A stretch of DNA of 64,000 bases from assembly GCA_028386065.3 (NCBI GenBank), contig JAKUCV010006214.1:1-64000 (forward strand), in the 5' to 3' direction. This document shows, piece after piece, positions 34,054 to 45,647 of the stretch (position 1 is the stretch's first letter; each line of letters begins with the position of its first letter). A program made the translations under genes and the position numbers. This DNA is from Turnera subulata (lineage: Eukaryota; Streptophyta; Magnoliopsida; Malpighiales; Passifloraceae). Below the pieces are notes generated by a model. It saw only the letters and a list, made by a program, of their open reading frames with translations. It was not told where the DNA came from and ran no database searches.

Positions 34054-34623
34054 TCAATTTTCCACGTTGAGATTATGCATGTCCCTGGTAATAGCAGCAA
34101 TGCAGCTTGAACTCCTTGCAATACCCCCCATCTTTTGAGCACCCTTTGAAGGAAAAGACTTGGCCCTTATTGTGCTCTTCTTCAACATCTGCCTCATAGC
34201 CTCGGCCTGAGACAAAACTGGGTAAGCCCTACCGAACTTGTTGAACCTAGAACACGCACTCATGTGCGCATTCAAGCCCTCTTCCTTCTTCCCTCCATTC
34301 TTCTCCATCTCCTCCTTCACTGCCTCTGCACACAACCCACATATCCATCTCCCTAGAAACTTGGCCCGGATTCGATCAATGTACTCCGGGGTGCACTCCT
34401 CGCTCATCCCACAACACTCGCACTTTGCATCCTCCACCTCTGATATTGGCGGGAGGCCTTTGATCTCGGATGATATTGCTGCTGCTTCTTTGCTTAGCTC
34501 AAACGAGATATCAGATATGGTTCGGTGAAGGCCTTCGTTTGATGATAGCTTTGGTGGCTTGGATGGGTTGTTCCTTTTGATCGTGGTGTAAGTGCTGGCA
34601 ATAGTGTCTCCATGTGGTGCCAT
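34054..34623 (-). CDS. DUF1677 family protein
   Basis: A single-exon 189-aa plant protein. I chose the ATG at 34,623 (MAPHGDTIAS); the frame extends 21 codons further upstream but has no earlier ATG. The conserved block begins near residue 67 with KCECCGMSEECTPEYI and continues RAKFLGRWICGLCAEAVKEE, with paired cysteines that could bind a metal; this is the DUF1677 signature. Two serine/arginine-rich stretches near the C-terminus (KSFPSKG, ARSSSC) are usual for the family. A minus-strand TATA box CTATAAATAC lies at 34,722-34,731, about 100 bp upstream of the start. The family's biochemical function is not established to my knowledge. Confidence 0.88.
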   Translation of the reverse strand: MAPHGDTIASTYTTIKRNNPSKPPKLSSNEGLHRTISDISFELSKEAAAISSEIKGLPPISEVEDAKCECCGMSEECTPEYIDRIRAKFLGRWICGLCAEAVKEEMEKNGGKKEEGLNAHMSACSRFNKFGRAYPVLSQAEAMRQMLKKSTIRAKSFPSKGAQKMGGIARSSSCIAAITRDMHNLNVEN

Positions 34624-34731
34624 GTTAGTAGTTGAAAGAAGTGAACAAGTTCTACAACTTTGAAGAAGAGGTATATATGTTGTCAATGGTGGTAGCTAGC
34701 TAGAGAGAGTACAGAGGATCTGTATTTATAG

Positions 34732-36595
34732 TAGCTCGACTCAGTTCTCAAGAATCATAACAGTGGAATTTATGTGGATCTTGGAGGCTAACATGTCAAT
34801 TTTATCAAGTACTCAGAAACGTGAACAGTCGTGAACATGCCAGACTATTCAAGAAAGAGATCAAGAAAGGAAACAAAAAAGGCAGATTACTTTACTCTCT
34901 ATTTCTGTGACAACTTCATGCATGATCAGTTGGGGCTAGCATGCATCATTTTCAATGTGAAGAAGCACAAGGATATTTTGGATGTTTCAACTGTTTCCTT
35001 CCCCTGTTTGGGGGGTAATAGGGAGGTGTGGTTGCTCCTCTACCATTGCTTTCTGCCTGCAATTTGTTTAACTGGTGACAAAACAAGTTTACTTTGAGGA
35101 ACCTGGATGGAGGCTCCCTCGTCACTTGATTGGTTGAAAACAATAACACTAGATTATTGTGCTCCAATTAAACTAAACAGCCCACAGGGCTTGTAGTACG
35201 TAGTGTTTATCTTGGTGAATGGTGATGATGTGATGGATTACCAGTTAATCTGTTTCTTTGTTTTAAGGTTTGGATTCTCTCTTATAGTTATTCAATACCC
35301 CTTAGCCGTTAATTTTTAAAATTGTGGCTAAGATTTAAATAACAGAAGGTGTAACTACTGGATTGGATCATCTCATTCTCAACCCTTTAGTGTACAACTA
35401 TAGAGAGTAAACTGATGCAATTAGTGTGAGATTAATTGCCACTTAGGTGTTTAATTAGAGAATCGGAAAGCATTTGCCATATCCTTGTCATAATTAATAC
35501 TTATTATGAAGCATTCACGTGCAGGTCAATGTTAGCCATATACTGCAGTCTTTAAGTCTAATTAAGTGCATCTTTCATAAGTCATCTCGAAAAAGAAGAG
35601 ACTGAAATCCACAGCTTTAATGCACATCCAAAACATCCACACAAGGGTAGTTGAAACAAGTGATCCCAAAAAAGTTAGCTAGCAATTAAAATAAAGTCAC
35701 TTCAAATTCACAATTATCTTGGAGCATCTGTGTGGGGGGAACCAAAAATGGGAACAAAGCAAACTGGGTTTTTGTGGGCAATGCATACACTTTATAGCTA
35801 GTTTCACAACCTAACTTTGCATGCTAGGAAGGATAGTGATGCATGGTGGTGATTGGTATGTGTACTAGTGGCTGGATTCTTTGTATGGTTGTACTGTAAG
35901 CAATGTGACTTATTATACAACAATCAATCGATAGCCAGCCAATGAAAAGATATGCAGATATCTTCTCCATCAACCGTTGAAGGAAAATAAATGAAAAAAA
36001 AAAAAAACAAGGGAAAAGGACGTACGGGCCTCAATTTGTTGGGCCCTTGTTAGAAAATTTCTTGACCTGTATTGAGCTGGACCTTGTTTCATGGGCTTAG
36101 ATCAATATTCCCCATTTCGAGCTATTCTTACTCAATGCAGTTCTACACTTCTACTTGCAGTTATTGGCCTAGTATCACTGTCACGATAAAGAAGTCTATT
36201 GTAGTTACATTCTTAGCTTCCTGGGTCGAGGCTTGTCTATTTGATAGCAGATACAGGTTATCATTTATGCACAAAATCACTCCATAAAAAGCCGGAAAAC
36301 GGTGGCTTCACTCCAATCAACTTCATAAACAACACCTGCTAACTAATTAAGTCATGATTGTGTGCCGGCTCGAACTGGACTAAACCAATGGCTAGACAAA
36401 AAGAAATAACAGTTGTGTTCCGGCTCAAACCTCACTGGTTTGTTAGACCAAAACATAATGATTATGTTTTTTTTTTTTTTTTCCAACAGATCTATGTGAT
36501 GGGTTTCAAGTTGTTTGCTGCATAAGTTGGTATCTGCAATAAATTGCAGTACTTGTTGTTCGATGAGGCTGACTCTTATGCTTCTTTTAACTGCC
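34732..36595. other. Gene-free spacer
   Basis: This holds the upstream region of the DUF1677 gene and the downstream region of the minus-strand membrane protein gene. It is AT-rich with no credible exons. Short frames at 34,831-35,097 and 36,072-36,287 lack family motifs. Confidence 0.6.
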
Positions 36596-37180
36596 TTATT
36601 GACTACTCCACGCATCGGGTGGAATCCCATTCTCATCATGAAAGGCCTTAAATATATGAACATCTTCTTCATCTTTATAATTATAATAGGTATTATTCTG
36701 ATGATCTTCAACCTCCTTGACATGCACCTCATCTCCTGCAAAATCATTGATCAAGTCTGTTGCTTTCTCTGCATCATTTGCTACCAGATATGCATCTGCC
36801 TCTATTTCCATTAAGACATTCTCTTGATCATCTCCATTGTTCACATCAAGCTCGTCGTCTCCCAAGCCTCCATCTTGTATTTTCTTGTACCCTTCAAAAC
36901 TCTTTTTATGTTCGGTTTCTTTCATGCTTCCCTCTGTATAGACAGTAATACCTTTTCGTCCTAAAGGAAGAATTGTTGTGTTCTCTTCAACTAGGGTTGA
37001 GGAATCTCTGTACTTTTCATACGTGTTCATGGCCTGGTACAGCAACCAAATGCAGATTAATGTAACCAAAGCAACATGAAGCCCTGTCTTCATTTCAGTC
37101 CACCTTCGCCTGTGTGAGCCGTCGTAGGATACGCAATTTTTTTTCCTACAATAAACGGCATTGAAAATAGTTAGACACAT
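36596..37180 (-). CDS. Small single-pass membrane protein with acidic tail
   Basis: I cannot name this protein. The open frame gives 194 aa from ATG 37,180. A basic patch (SHRRRWTEMK, residues 22-31) precedes one hydrophobic segment (about 34-50, LHVALVTLICIWLLYQ). A long Asp/Glu-rich domain without cysteines follows (GDDELDVNNGDDQE and onward), ending FHDENGIPPDAWSSQ. This arrangement recalls uncharacterised plant type-II membrane proteins that carry an IWLLYQ segment after a basic patch. The N-terminus is uncertain: a splice-acceptor-like TTTATTGTAG ends at 37,146, so residues 1-11 may be intron and the true start may lie in an upstream exon. An internal ATG at residue 30 is another option. 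Confidence 0.6.
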   Translation of the reverse strand: MCLTIFNAVYCRKKNCVSYDGSHRRRWTEMKTGLHVALVTLICIWLLYQAMNTYEKYRDSSTLVEENTTILPLGRKGITVYTEGSMKETEHKKSFEGYKKIQDGGLGDDELDVNNGDDQENVLMEIEADAYLVANDAEKATDLINDFAGDEVHVKEVEDHQNNTYYNYKDEEDVHIFKAFHDENGIPPDAWSSQ

Positions 37181-37202
37181 AAAGAAGAAAAGTTCTAACC
37201 AA

Positions 37203-37290
37203 TGGTCTTGTAGCTCATTAGCACTCTTGTAAAAAAAAAACCAAGAGGGTAAGGTCTCGAATCCAACTGGTTGATTTTTCTTTTCCAGTT
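37203..37290 (+). mobile_element. Possible tRNA-derived SINE fragment
   Basis: An A-box-like TAGCTCATTAGCA (37,211-37,223) and a B-box-like GGTCTCGAATCC (37,253-37,264) are spaced as in a Pol III promoter. The sequence lacks a foldable tRNA cloverleaf. No clear target duplication or poly-A tail is seen. It lies just upstream of the membrane protein gene, perhaps in its intron. Confidence 0.35.
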
Positions 37291-38640
37291 ATGAGTGGCC
37301 TTACAAGTGAAAGTGCAACATTTCATGCGTGAATTGGCCAAGAATCCACATTAAGCTAAAAAAACATTGTACAATCAAGTAACTGATTGGAATGGGGACA
37401 GTTCTTGAGCATTTTTTTCTCAATGAAATGAAAACTACCAATGTAACGGTAAACTTTAATTTAAGCAAGAAGCATAACATATGGAGAACTAAGATTACCT
37501 GATGATTATATTGGGACAAGTATACCACATTTGTACACTTATGCAGGTACTGCCTATAGATTGCAATGATAAGAATTTTTTGGATCCAGGTGAAATAGCA
37601 AGAAAAAGCTAATGCTTTAGCTTCTAGAAAGAAAAAAGACTTATTGTATACTATATTTTGTAAGATACGTGGGTTGTGAAAAAGTGATGCTTCCTTTGTT
37701 TGTATGGTAAGAAAATCCGTCATTGACGTTGAAATTCACAAAAGATGGGTTGAAATCCCAAGGTGTTGATTTTGTTTTGGTCCAACCAAACGGTGTCGTT
37801 GCTTATAACATTGCCGGCCGGCTCACAGGAAAAGGACAAAAAGAGAAACAGAAATGCTCAAATGCCCACTCCCGGATTCAAACTTCAACGTCCAACTAAA
37901 TAAAATCCGAGCCCATTATAGACTGAGCCCAAAATTCATGCAGGCCGAAGGATCATAGTGAGCCCATATCACTCACCCCGTTTTTCGGGCCTTTTTCCAT
38001 AAAACCAAGCCCACGTCACTCTTAAAGAGAACAAACAAAAGAAAAAGGGGAAAACATAGATGCGAAAGTGAAAGGGGATCCTCAAAGCCGCGTCGTATCA
38101 GCTTTTCTTCCAGGTCCGTTTCCCTGTAACCCTATTTTTTGTGCATTTGGGGTTGTAGATTCGATGAATTTCTTTTAATCTTTATCTTCTATTGCAAACG
38201 TTATAATCAAGACGCTCCAAACATGAAAAATCAGAAAAGGAAGATGTTTACTTGATTAGATGTGATTTTTCTTTCAGAAATTAATTTTCATGTATTTTTC
38301 TTCGTAAGCAACCATTTCATGGATCTCTTGAACATAATTTCGCTTTCTTATGTTTTAATTACATCTGTTTATAGTTTAGTGGAAGAAGGAGAAGGATGAT
38401 GGTGTTTATGCGCATTTACTTATGTCACCTGGTGTTTGTTTCTTCACCAGTAGTTTATTGAAATCGATATGATGAAAGGAAGTGGGCTTTACTTGTTTTC
38501 CATTTTTTAGCTCGAAGATTATAGTTTTCTTTTTATGAACTGGGTTCCTCTGTGTTTGATTATTATGTATGAGCTGTTGTTCACGTAAAGAAGGGTTTTT
38601 TATTTCAGGGAAGTGTCTGAAAAAAACAGTGTCTTGGTAA
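37291..38640. promoter_or_regulatory. Divergent intergenic region and SEC13 leader
   Basis: This lies between the minus-strand membrane protein gene and SEC13. Around 38,090-38,113 a leader exon appears to end at CCAG|GTCCGT. A 5'-UTR intron then runs to TTTCAG at 38,609, followed by the second leader exon before ATG 38,657. The open frame at 37,301-37,723 (minus) shows no family motif. Confidence 0.5.
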
Positions 38641-38656
38641 TTTTCTTACTAAGAGA

Positions 38657-39562
38657 ATGCCTCCCCAAAAGATTGAAAGTGGTCATGAGGACGTAGTACA
38701 TGATGTGGCAATGGATTACTACGGTAAGCGCCTTGCAACTTCCTCGTCCGACCACTCTATCAAGATAATCGGAGTGGGCAACAATACCTCTCAGCATCTT
38801 GCTACCCTGACTGGTCATCAGGGACCTGTCTGGCAAGTTGCCTGGGCTCATCCGAAATTTGGTTCTCTTCTTGCCTCCTGTTCTTATGACAGCCGTGTGA
38901 TAGTGTGGAGGGAGGGTAATCAGAATGAGTGGACCCAAGAGCATGTTTTTGATGACCACAAATCATCTGTTAATTCCATTGCTTGGGCTCCTCATGAACT
39001 GGGTCTTTGTTTGGCATGCGGTTCGTCTGATGGTAATATATCAGTTTTTACCTTGCGAGCGGATGGTGGTTGGGACACTTCGAGGATTGATCAAGCTCAT
39101 CCACTCGGTGTAACTTCTGTTTCATGGGCTCCCGTGACCGCGCCTGGTGCTCTTGTCGGTTCTGGTTTGCTGGATCGTGTTCAGAAGCTTTGCTCCGGTG
39201 GCTGCGATAATACGGTGAAAGTGTGGAAGCTCAACGATGGGCTGTGGAAGCTGGACTGCTTTCCAGCTCTACAAATGCATACGGATTGGGTAAGGGATGT
39301 TGCTTGGGCACCCAACTTGGGGCTTCCCAAGTCTACTATTGCCAGTGCCTCAGAGGACGGGAAGGTTATCATTTGGACTGTGGCAAAAGAGGGGGAACAA
39401 TGGGAAGGTACAGTCCTAAATGATTTTAAGGCTCCTGTTTGGAGGGTGTCCTGGTCACTCACTGGAAACATATTGGCTGTTTCTGATGGGAATAACAATG
39501 TAACCTTGTGGAAAGAAGCTGTGGATGGGGAATGGCAACAGGTGTCAACAGTTGATCCTTAG
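38657..39562 (+). CDS. SEC13: SEC13 WD40 protein
   Basis: SEC13 is a WD40 beta-propeller shared by the COPII outer coat, where it pairs with SEC31 at ER exit sites, and the Nup107-160 scaffold of the nuclear pore. The CDS is intronless and encodes 301 aa, the usual plant length. The N-terminus IESGHEDVVHDVAMDYYGKR is diagnostic. Blades show LTGHQGPVWQVAWAHP, DDHKSSVNSIAWAP, QMHTDWVRDVAWAPN and FKAPVWRVSWSLTGN with WD-type ends (VIVWR, VKVWKL, VIIWTV, VTLWKE). Six blades are visible, as expected, because partners donate the seventh. The reading frame is intact. An intron is inferred in the 5' UTR. Confidence 0.96.
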   Translation: MPPQKIESGHEDVVHDVAMDYYGKRLATSSSDHSIKIIGVGNNTSQHLATLTGHQGPVWQVAWAHPKFGSLLASCSYDSRVIVWREGNQNEWTQEHVFDDHKSSVNSIAWAPHELGLCLACGSSDGNISVFTLRADGGWDTSRIDQAHPLGVTSVSWAPVTAPGALVGSGLLDRVQKLCSGGCDNTVKVWKLNDGLWKLDCFPALQMHTDWVRDVAWAPNLGLPKSTIASASEDGKVIIWTVAKEGEQWEGTVLNDFKAPVWRVSWSLTGNILAVSDGNNNVTLWKEAVDGEWQQVSTVDP

Positions 39563-41174
39563 AGTTTTTAGCCGTATGAACTTTGTCTTCTAATGCTTAG
39601 AAAGACCGGAATCCATATTCTCCCATGTTGCTCTCTTTTCCCTTGACCTTTTTACTTTAGAGATTGAGTATTTTGTACTTCAGCTTCCACCATTAACTTT
39701 TGGGAGAATACAAACGGTTGGCTTAATATTGTTTGTTGCAAGACAGCCTATACTCTGTTCCTTGAATCAGGGCAGTTCAACCCTGTTACAAGGTGGATTA
39801 TGATTCTCTGCTAATCATTTTCGCTTGCTAAATCGCTTGACATTGCATTGACATTTTTGTACACCTTTGGATGACTTCTTATGGCTTTGCTGTTTTGAAT
39901 TTGTCCCTCGTTTGAAGTTGGAAGTGAGTAATACGTCCAGGCTACGCAACATCAATATTCTCCAAGTTTTTTACCAATTGGCCAATGAAATATAATAAAA
40001 TAAGCCCGCACTATCGAAGTCTTGTGTGATCGTTGCTTTCTACTGTTGTGATGTTTTCCAAATTTCAGAGCACAAACTCTTGAGCGATGTTTTATGTGGT
40101 TGGTGCTTCCAAATTCTATTTTTTAAAGCAGGTGGTTTGGAGACAGAATGCCAACGCCTGCCTTAGTCGCCTGGAAGTAGCAGAAAAGGAAACATGGACC
40201 CCAGCCTGATGTGCATGAGTAACATCCAAGCAAGGTGAGGAATGGATATCTGCAGGATTACAGGCCTTTGGCTGACACTTGAAATCCTGAAGTTTGAACC
40301 CAGCGACAAAGTTATCTGTACTTTGCACCTACTCAGTGAGCTTTTGATGCATTTTAATTTTAGTATTCCAGGTAAGATAAGATATGCTTGACACAGAATT
40401 CTTTCAAGACTTTAGCTGCATGTCCACGCGGACTTTTTATCATGCATCCACTGCTATGCATTACGTTGTTGATGTCTCTATTCGCTTTTTAAGGAGTTTT
40501 GTCAGACAAAAATCTGTTTTTAATTAATCTTCCAGTACACTTGCACTGCATGGATGTAGCAAATTTTCTTCTATCTTTTCTTGCACACATGCTGTTGATG
40601 CCTTTGGTCTGGTTCTGGGACGGCTATGACCTCTAATCTGAAGGATCATGGCTGAGCCTACCTCCTATGAAGATCATACGTTGTTTCTGCCTTTCTGTTG
40701 TGCAGGGTATCCTTTATTTTATTGATTACCCATTATAATATATACATTCGCAACAATCATTTACATTAGTTTGATATTTCTAATTGCTTGAGACCTTAAA
40801 CTAGCTTTGATCCTCTACTCATGAAGCAGCAGTGTAGTTGAAACCAGAAACAACCCAAATTAGTCTTGCTTCCTGAAGGTAGTCTTATTAGAGCTTGATG
40901 CAATTTGCAGGCTTAGATCATATCCTTCTGGCAATAAATTATAGTGTGCACTACAGCACATGAATTTCATAGCATGGTACTAAGTTAATCTTAAAATCGA
41001 TAGCAGCCTGGAATTTCCTTCTTAGAGAAGATAAAAAGAGGCCAGAAACCATAAAATCCATAACTGAGCTTGGGCGTTAACATTAGCCCAGTTTCCCTTG
41101 ATTGAAGAAGGCCGAAGAACCTAACTAAGAAAGGAGGAGAGGCAGGGGGGGCGGTGCGGGCTGCACGCAACACT

Positions 41175-41792
41175 CACGTGGCAGCCTTTACACGTGCTAC
41201 CACGTTACTCACTCTCTTTAGATATGCTCAAAGCACGACGCACGTGTGAAGGAGAAGACTGCAAAGGGAGGGAGGGGAAAGTCTCGGTAGGTTTCTGGCG
41301 CCACGTGGGATTTGACCCAACCCCACCTCCGGGTTGGTTTTTGAAAATGAACCAATAAAAGAGCTCACATGTTTGCTGACAGCATCACCTCCTTTGTCAC
41401 GTGCTCCCTGGACCCCACTCCGTCTTTTTTAAAAAAAGAATATTGGACAAATTTTAAAAAGTAGTAGAAAAACTATTAGTACTACTACTACGGAGGAAAA
41501 AGACACTCAAATTTTTTAACTCTGAGAAAAATACCAGAACCAATAATGTCATCTTGAGTTTCGTAAAAGAAAAAAATAATCCGTTGGGTAACCACATATC
41601 CATTTACACCACCTTAAAAGGACAAAAAAAAAAAAAGGAAACATCGTATCCGTTTACCAAGGTTTATTTACCACAACTAGGGATTAGTGTCCGATGATGA
41701 CGCGGTTAGGCTGGTTTAATTGTTGAAAACAAATTCTCACGAAAAAGCCAAAAAAAAAAAAAAAGAGCTAGAGAAAACAATGCCGACACGTG
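41175..41792. promoter_or_regulatory. Cluster of G-box (CACGTG) motifs
   Basis: Six perfect CACGTG hexamers lie at 41,175, 41,191, 41,241, 41,302, 41,398 and 41,787, plus CACGTT at 41,201. Two have ABRE-type extensions (CCACGTGG at 41,301 and ACACGTGGC at 41,786). bHLH and bZIP factors (PIF, HY5, ABF) bind such sites. The target gene is unclear: the GATA gene starts 2.6 kb downstream and SEC13 ends 1.6 kb upstream. Confidence 0.55.
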
Positions 41793-42214
41793 GCTATTTT
41801 GGGTAAGAAGACTCTGAATTTTTGTTTGGTGTGGTACACAACATTCTAGTCCTAACTCCTACAATTTGCAGAAAGGATTTGTGCCCAAATTCATTATAAA
41901 ATTTTGATTGAAATTAATCAAATTATACATACCTTGTTGGAAAATTGCAAACACAAATCATGCTTCAAACACATTGTAACGGGGAGAATAACAGAAAATA
42001 TCCTTCCAAGTTTAGCAATTTTTCTTTCGTTTAATGTATAAAATATTTAAGCTAACTAATAAGATTTATTTTCTTGAAGAAAACTCGAAGCCTCATTAAT
42101 TTTTTTCTTTGATCCATTAATTTGCTGACAACTACCGGCACAAATTGCTCATTAGAGAAGTGAGAATCAATAAAATTTCAATAACTCGCAACATTGTCAA
42201 TGACAAAGAAGTTG

Positions 42215-42234
42215 CAGCATCATTAATGATGCTG
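42215..42234. repeat. 20-bp perfect palindrome
   Basis: CAGCATCATTAATGATGCTG is its own reverse complement. It does not extend into longer arms. It could be a dimeric protein-binding site or chance. Confidence 0.5.
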
Positions 42235-44047
42235 TTGAAAATAGAAGGAAGGAATAAATAAGTTATAGTACTACTAGTGGGTGCAATTCTTGCCAAACTT
42301 TTATCCCCCCTTTAACGTGTGGTTATTCTCTTGATATTTTCATTTCATGACCCAAAACAAAACTTGTCTCCCATGGAAATCCATTTATGGACAATCAACT
42401 GGAACCTCGACAGTACGTACTGGTTCCTCTAGCTTAAAATATTCCCCAAGAACACCACACACACTACTACTATCCTCAAAGTAGTTAAAAGTTAGTAAAT
42501 CATTAGCCAGTGGCCATGATCTTAAATAGGAGACACATGAAGATGAATACAACCGTTAATTCAATTAGGTTGGGTTGTAACCATCGTGCTTAAACGTGGG
42601 AAGGGAATATGAGTAGCAGGGTCATGGGTTTATGATAGGCCAAATTGGGGTAGAAACATACAATTAATTCAGTTGTTTTATTAAAAAATTGACAATCATC
42701 ATGGGAGAGAAGCTTAAACAAAGGGGAGAGCACAGTTCCCAAGAGGGGAAAAAGATGGTTCAGAGTAGAGGAATCCGGCTGTAAATTTGGACACTAACAC
42801 AGGAATCAAAAGACAAAACCTGCTACACATCAATTCTTTAGGGGTTGAATTATTAGTATACTTTTTTTTTTTTCATCTTTTTTCTTTCCTCTGGCGGTTC
42901 AGGGCTGATCGATTCTTGAATTCACAGTAGCACTCCTTCAACCTTTCTATTCATCATTTCTGTTTTTTTTTTTTACTTTATTCATTGGAAATTAACAATG
43001 TGGATTACGCGCTTACCATTCACTATGTAAAGAATCGATAGCATGTTAATTAAGCCTCCTTGTTGTTTACCTTTTGTATGACAGCTTTGCTATTAATGTT
43101 GATGACACTTGATTTTCAATGACTCAGCATTAAAGCATCACTGAACCACTTCACTATCTTTTTCTTCTTTTTCTTCATATAAAAAATCAAAAATAAATGG
43201 GAGTGATCTTATGTTAGGAAAAATGATGATTCTCATATATAAAAAAGGAATGTGATGATTGTTTACTTTGCCCAACTATGTAGATAAGTGGGAGTCTTGT
43301 GTTATTTTCTTTTTAACATCCTAGATACCCTAATTTAGCTTCTCCTTATTGTTTTTCAGTTCCCAATTTTCTTATAACATGTTGCAGGTTAGTACTAAAA
43401 TTAATGATTATCAAGTTTATGGGATGACACCAACAATTAAACAACAGTAATCGTTATTGTTTCTTAGTTGGGGGAAGGGAAGAGAAAATTGTTACAACAG
43501 TGTAAAATTACATCATTATTTCAGTACTTACATGGTAGTGTTGCTTTTCTTTAGCTTTGTAAGTTTTGTCTGAGCAACATTCTATTTCAACTTTTAATGC
43601 CCAAAGGTAAGCATTGCCAACTCAGTACTCCACGAGCCCAAGTTGAGAGCTTTACAATCCAAAAAACTAAAAGAGGAGAAGAGAAACTAAAGACGTAAAC
43701 TTTTGTGTTAAATTAAAGCCTATTAATTTACTTACTACCAAACCCAGAGAAATCTGTACAGTCTAATAAACTTGATCACAGATGGTGCTACTTCACTTCC
43801 CTCCTTTATTTTATTCACGTAAAAAGATGCTCCCTGTTTTCCCCATATTTTCAGTTTAGCCACTCCTCCCCCTCCTCAAAACCCCCACCCACCAGGGCCA
43901 CCACCATCACCTGCAGCCTTCACTCACACTCCAAAGAGACACAAGCTCTCTAGCTCCCACTCAAACCTTCGATACACTACTCTCTCTTTAAACCCATTTT
44001 TTGCTTTCTATCTTTGATTACTTACTTTGTTCAAACTCTTCATTTCC

Positions 44048-44066
44048 CTCTCTCTCTCTCTCTCTC
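44048..44066. repeat. CT microsatellite in the GATA leader
   Basis: Nine CT repeats about 310 bp before the start codon. Such tracts in plant leaders and promoters can bind BPC/GAGA factors. Confidence 0.7.
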
Positions 44067-44129
44067 CATATCTATACATAAACCATACTTTTCTGCTTTC
44101 TTCATATACACACTAGCTTGAAAACTCAT

Positions 44130-44162
44130 ATGGCCCCTTTCAGCCCCAAAAACTCTAACTAA
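44130..44162 (+). other. Upstream ORF in the GATA leader
   Basis: ATG GCC CCT opens a 10-codon frame (MAPFSPKNSN) closed by TAA at 44,160-44,162, 214 bp before the main start. It is within the likely transcribed leader. Confidence 0.4.
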
Positions 44163-44375
44163 GGATTCATTGAGTACTCCTTTTTCCCATATTTCAGAGA
44201 AACACCACTTCAATCCCTCTAGTTTCTACTCTCTACATTCTTGAAATACAAAGTCTTCTTTCTTGAAAACCACTAAATTCCTTTTCTTTTCCTTTTACAT
44301 CAATATACATATAGGCTATAGCAAGTAAAAATATTCTAGTTTACTGTTCATATATATTCAGACATTATTCCACCA

Positions 44376-45647
44376 ATGGAGGGACCGGAGTTCTACATGG
44401 GTAGCTACCAGTGTGGCGGAGCCACCGAGTTCTTGGCAGAGAAGAGAAACTCCGATCAGAATCCACCTGGGTTCACAGTTGACGACCTCCTGGATTTTCC
44501 AAATGATGATGATCTACTGATGAATGATGGGTTTTTCGATAACACCACAAATAACTACACCACTGATCATTCCTCCACTTTCAACAGCACCACCGACAGC
44601 TGCAATTCTTCCGCCTCCGGCAACGTCGCCGGTTACCAGAGCTTTGCTGACTCTCACTTCTCCAGTGAGCTTTGTGTCCCGGTAACAATCTTAATTTTTC
44701 CATCAAATACTTAAATGGGGCAAATAAAAACTTTAATTAGCTAGCTTTTTTTAAGGGTAACTTTTATTAATTAATTAATTTGAATATATATATTTTGCTT
44801 TAGATAATAGACTTTAGTATTAGGTCCAAGATATTTTCTAATAGTCTTTCATTAGATTTTAAAATGTGTGTCAATTGCATAATTTAGATTTGCAATTTCA
44901 GGTTGGTATTTATTATTTGTTTTAGAATAATTCCAATCAAATTTTTGCTGATCCATTTTATTCTTTCCACTTTTGCAGTACGATGACATGGCTGAGCTAG
45001 AATGGCTCTCAAATTTCGTGGAAGACTCATTCACCACCGAACAAAACCTTCAAGCCAATTATCACTTCCTATCCGGGTCAAAACCACTCACACCCGAATC
45101 TTCCTCATCCGAAACCTACACCGAACCCATAACCCGAAACTCCAACAACCCAATGTTCCAACCCGAAATGCCACTACCCGGAAAGGCCCGTTCCAAGCGT
45201 TCCCGGGCTGCCCCGTGTGACTGGTCCACCCGCCTCCTCCACGTTTCACCCGCAGCAAAAACTCCATCCAAGAAGCAAGAAAAACCGAATCCAAATCCGG
45301 GTCCGGATGGCGTGGTCCGGAAATGCCTTCATTGTGCCTCAGAGAAGACTCCACAATGGAGGACTGGGCCCATGGGCCCCAAAACCTTGTGCAATGCTTG
45401 TGGCGTTAGATACAAGTCGGGTAGGCTTGTACCCGAGTACCGACCCGCAGCTAGCCCAACTTTTGTGTCAACCAAGCATTCCAATTCACATAGGAAGGTT
45501 TTGGAGCTGAGGAGGCAGAAGGATGTACAGATATCACAACACGAACAGTTTATAAACCAGAGGTCCATTTTTGGGGTATCAAATGGTGGTGGTGATGATT
45601 TCTTGATGCATCATCGCAGTGGGGTCAATTTTAGGCATATGGTCTAA
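44376..45647 (+). CDS. GATA transcription factor, class I (GATA9/GATA12-like)
   Basis: Two exons, 44,376-44,681 and 44,979-45,647, join at phase 0 to 324 aa. The junction rebuilds the class-I motif [20 protein letters not shown]. The N-terminus is acidic ([14 protein letters not shown]), as in activators of this class. A basic segment KARSKRSR (around residues 171-176) is a likely nuclear signal. The zinc finger starts near residue 218 as CLHC, has an 18-residue loop with [14 protein letters not shown], and closes with CNAC; this is the plant C-X2-C-X18-C-X2-C type. The tail [27 protein letters not shown] is also characteristic. It should bind WGATAR sites in the nucleus. The exact orthologue within GATA subfamily I is not decided. 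Confidence 0.94.

Larger units (their letters stand above)
39563..44129. other. 4.6-kb intergenic region between SEC13 and the GATA gene
   Basis: The SEC13 3' UTR takes the first few hundred bases. No second gene is visible; the minus frame at 40,991-41,173 is low-complexity. Notable items are the CACGTG cluster (41,175-41,792), a 20-bp perfect palindrome (42,215-42,234), several A/T homopolymers, and the GATA promoter/leader with a CT repeat. Confidence 0.6.

Noticed and set aside
37301..37723. 140-aa minus-strand frame upstream of the membrane protein gene
   Set aside because: It has no family motif and no coding bias, and it may be intron or leader of the downstream gene.
40991..41173. 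60-aa minus-strand frame
   Set aside because: Low-complexity sequence without motif, next to the G-box cluster.
42215..42234. Resemblance to the start of miR172* (GCAGCATCATTAA)
   Set aside because: The match ends in a short palindrome; no 21-nt duplex arm or miR172 mature sequence is nearby.
45088..45568. Minus-strand frames opposite the GATA gene
   Set aside because: They are shadows of exon 2, whose plus-strand protein is clearly a GATA factor.
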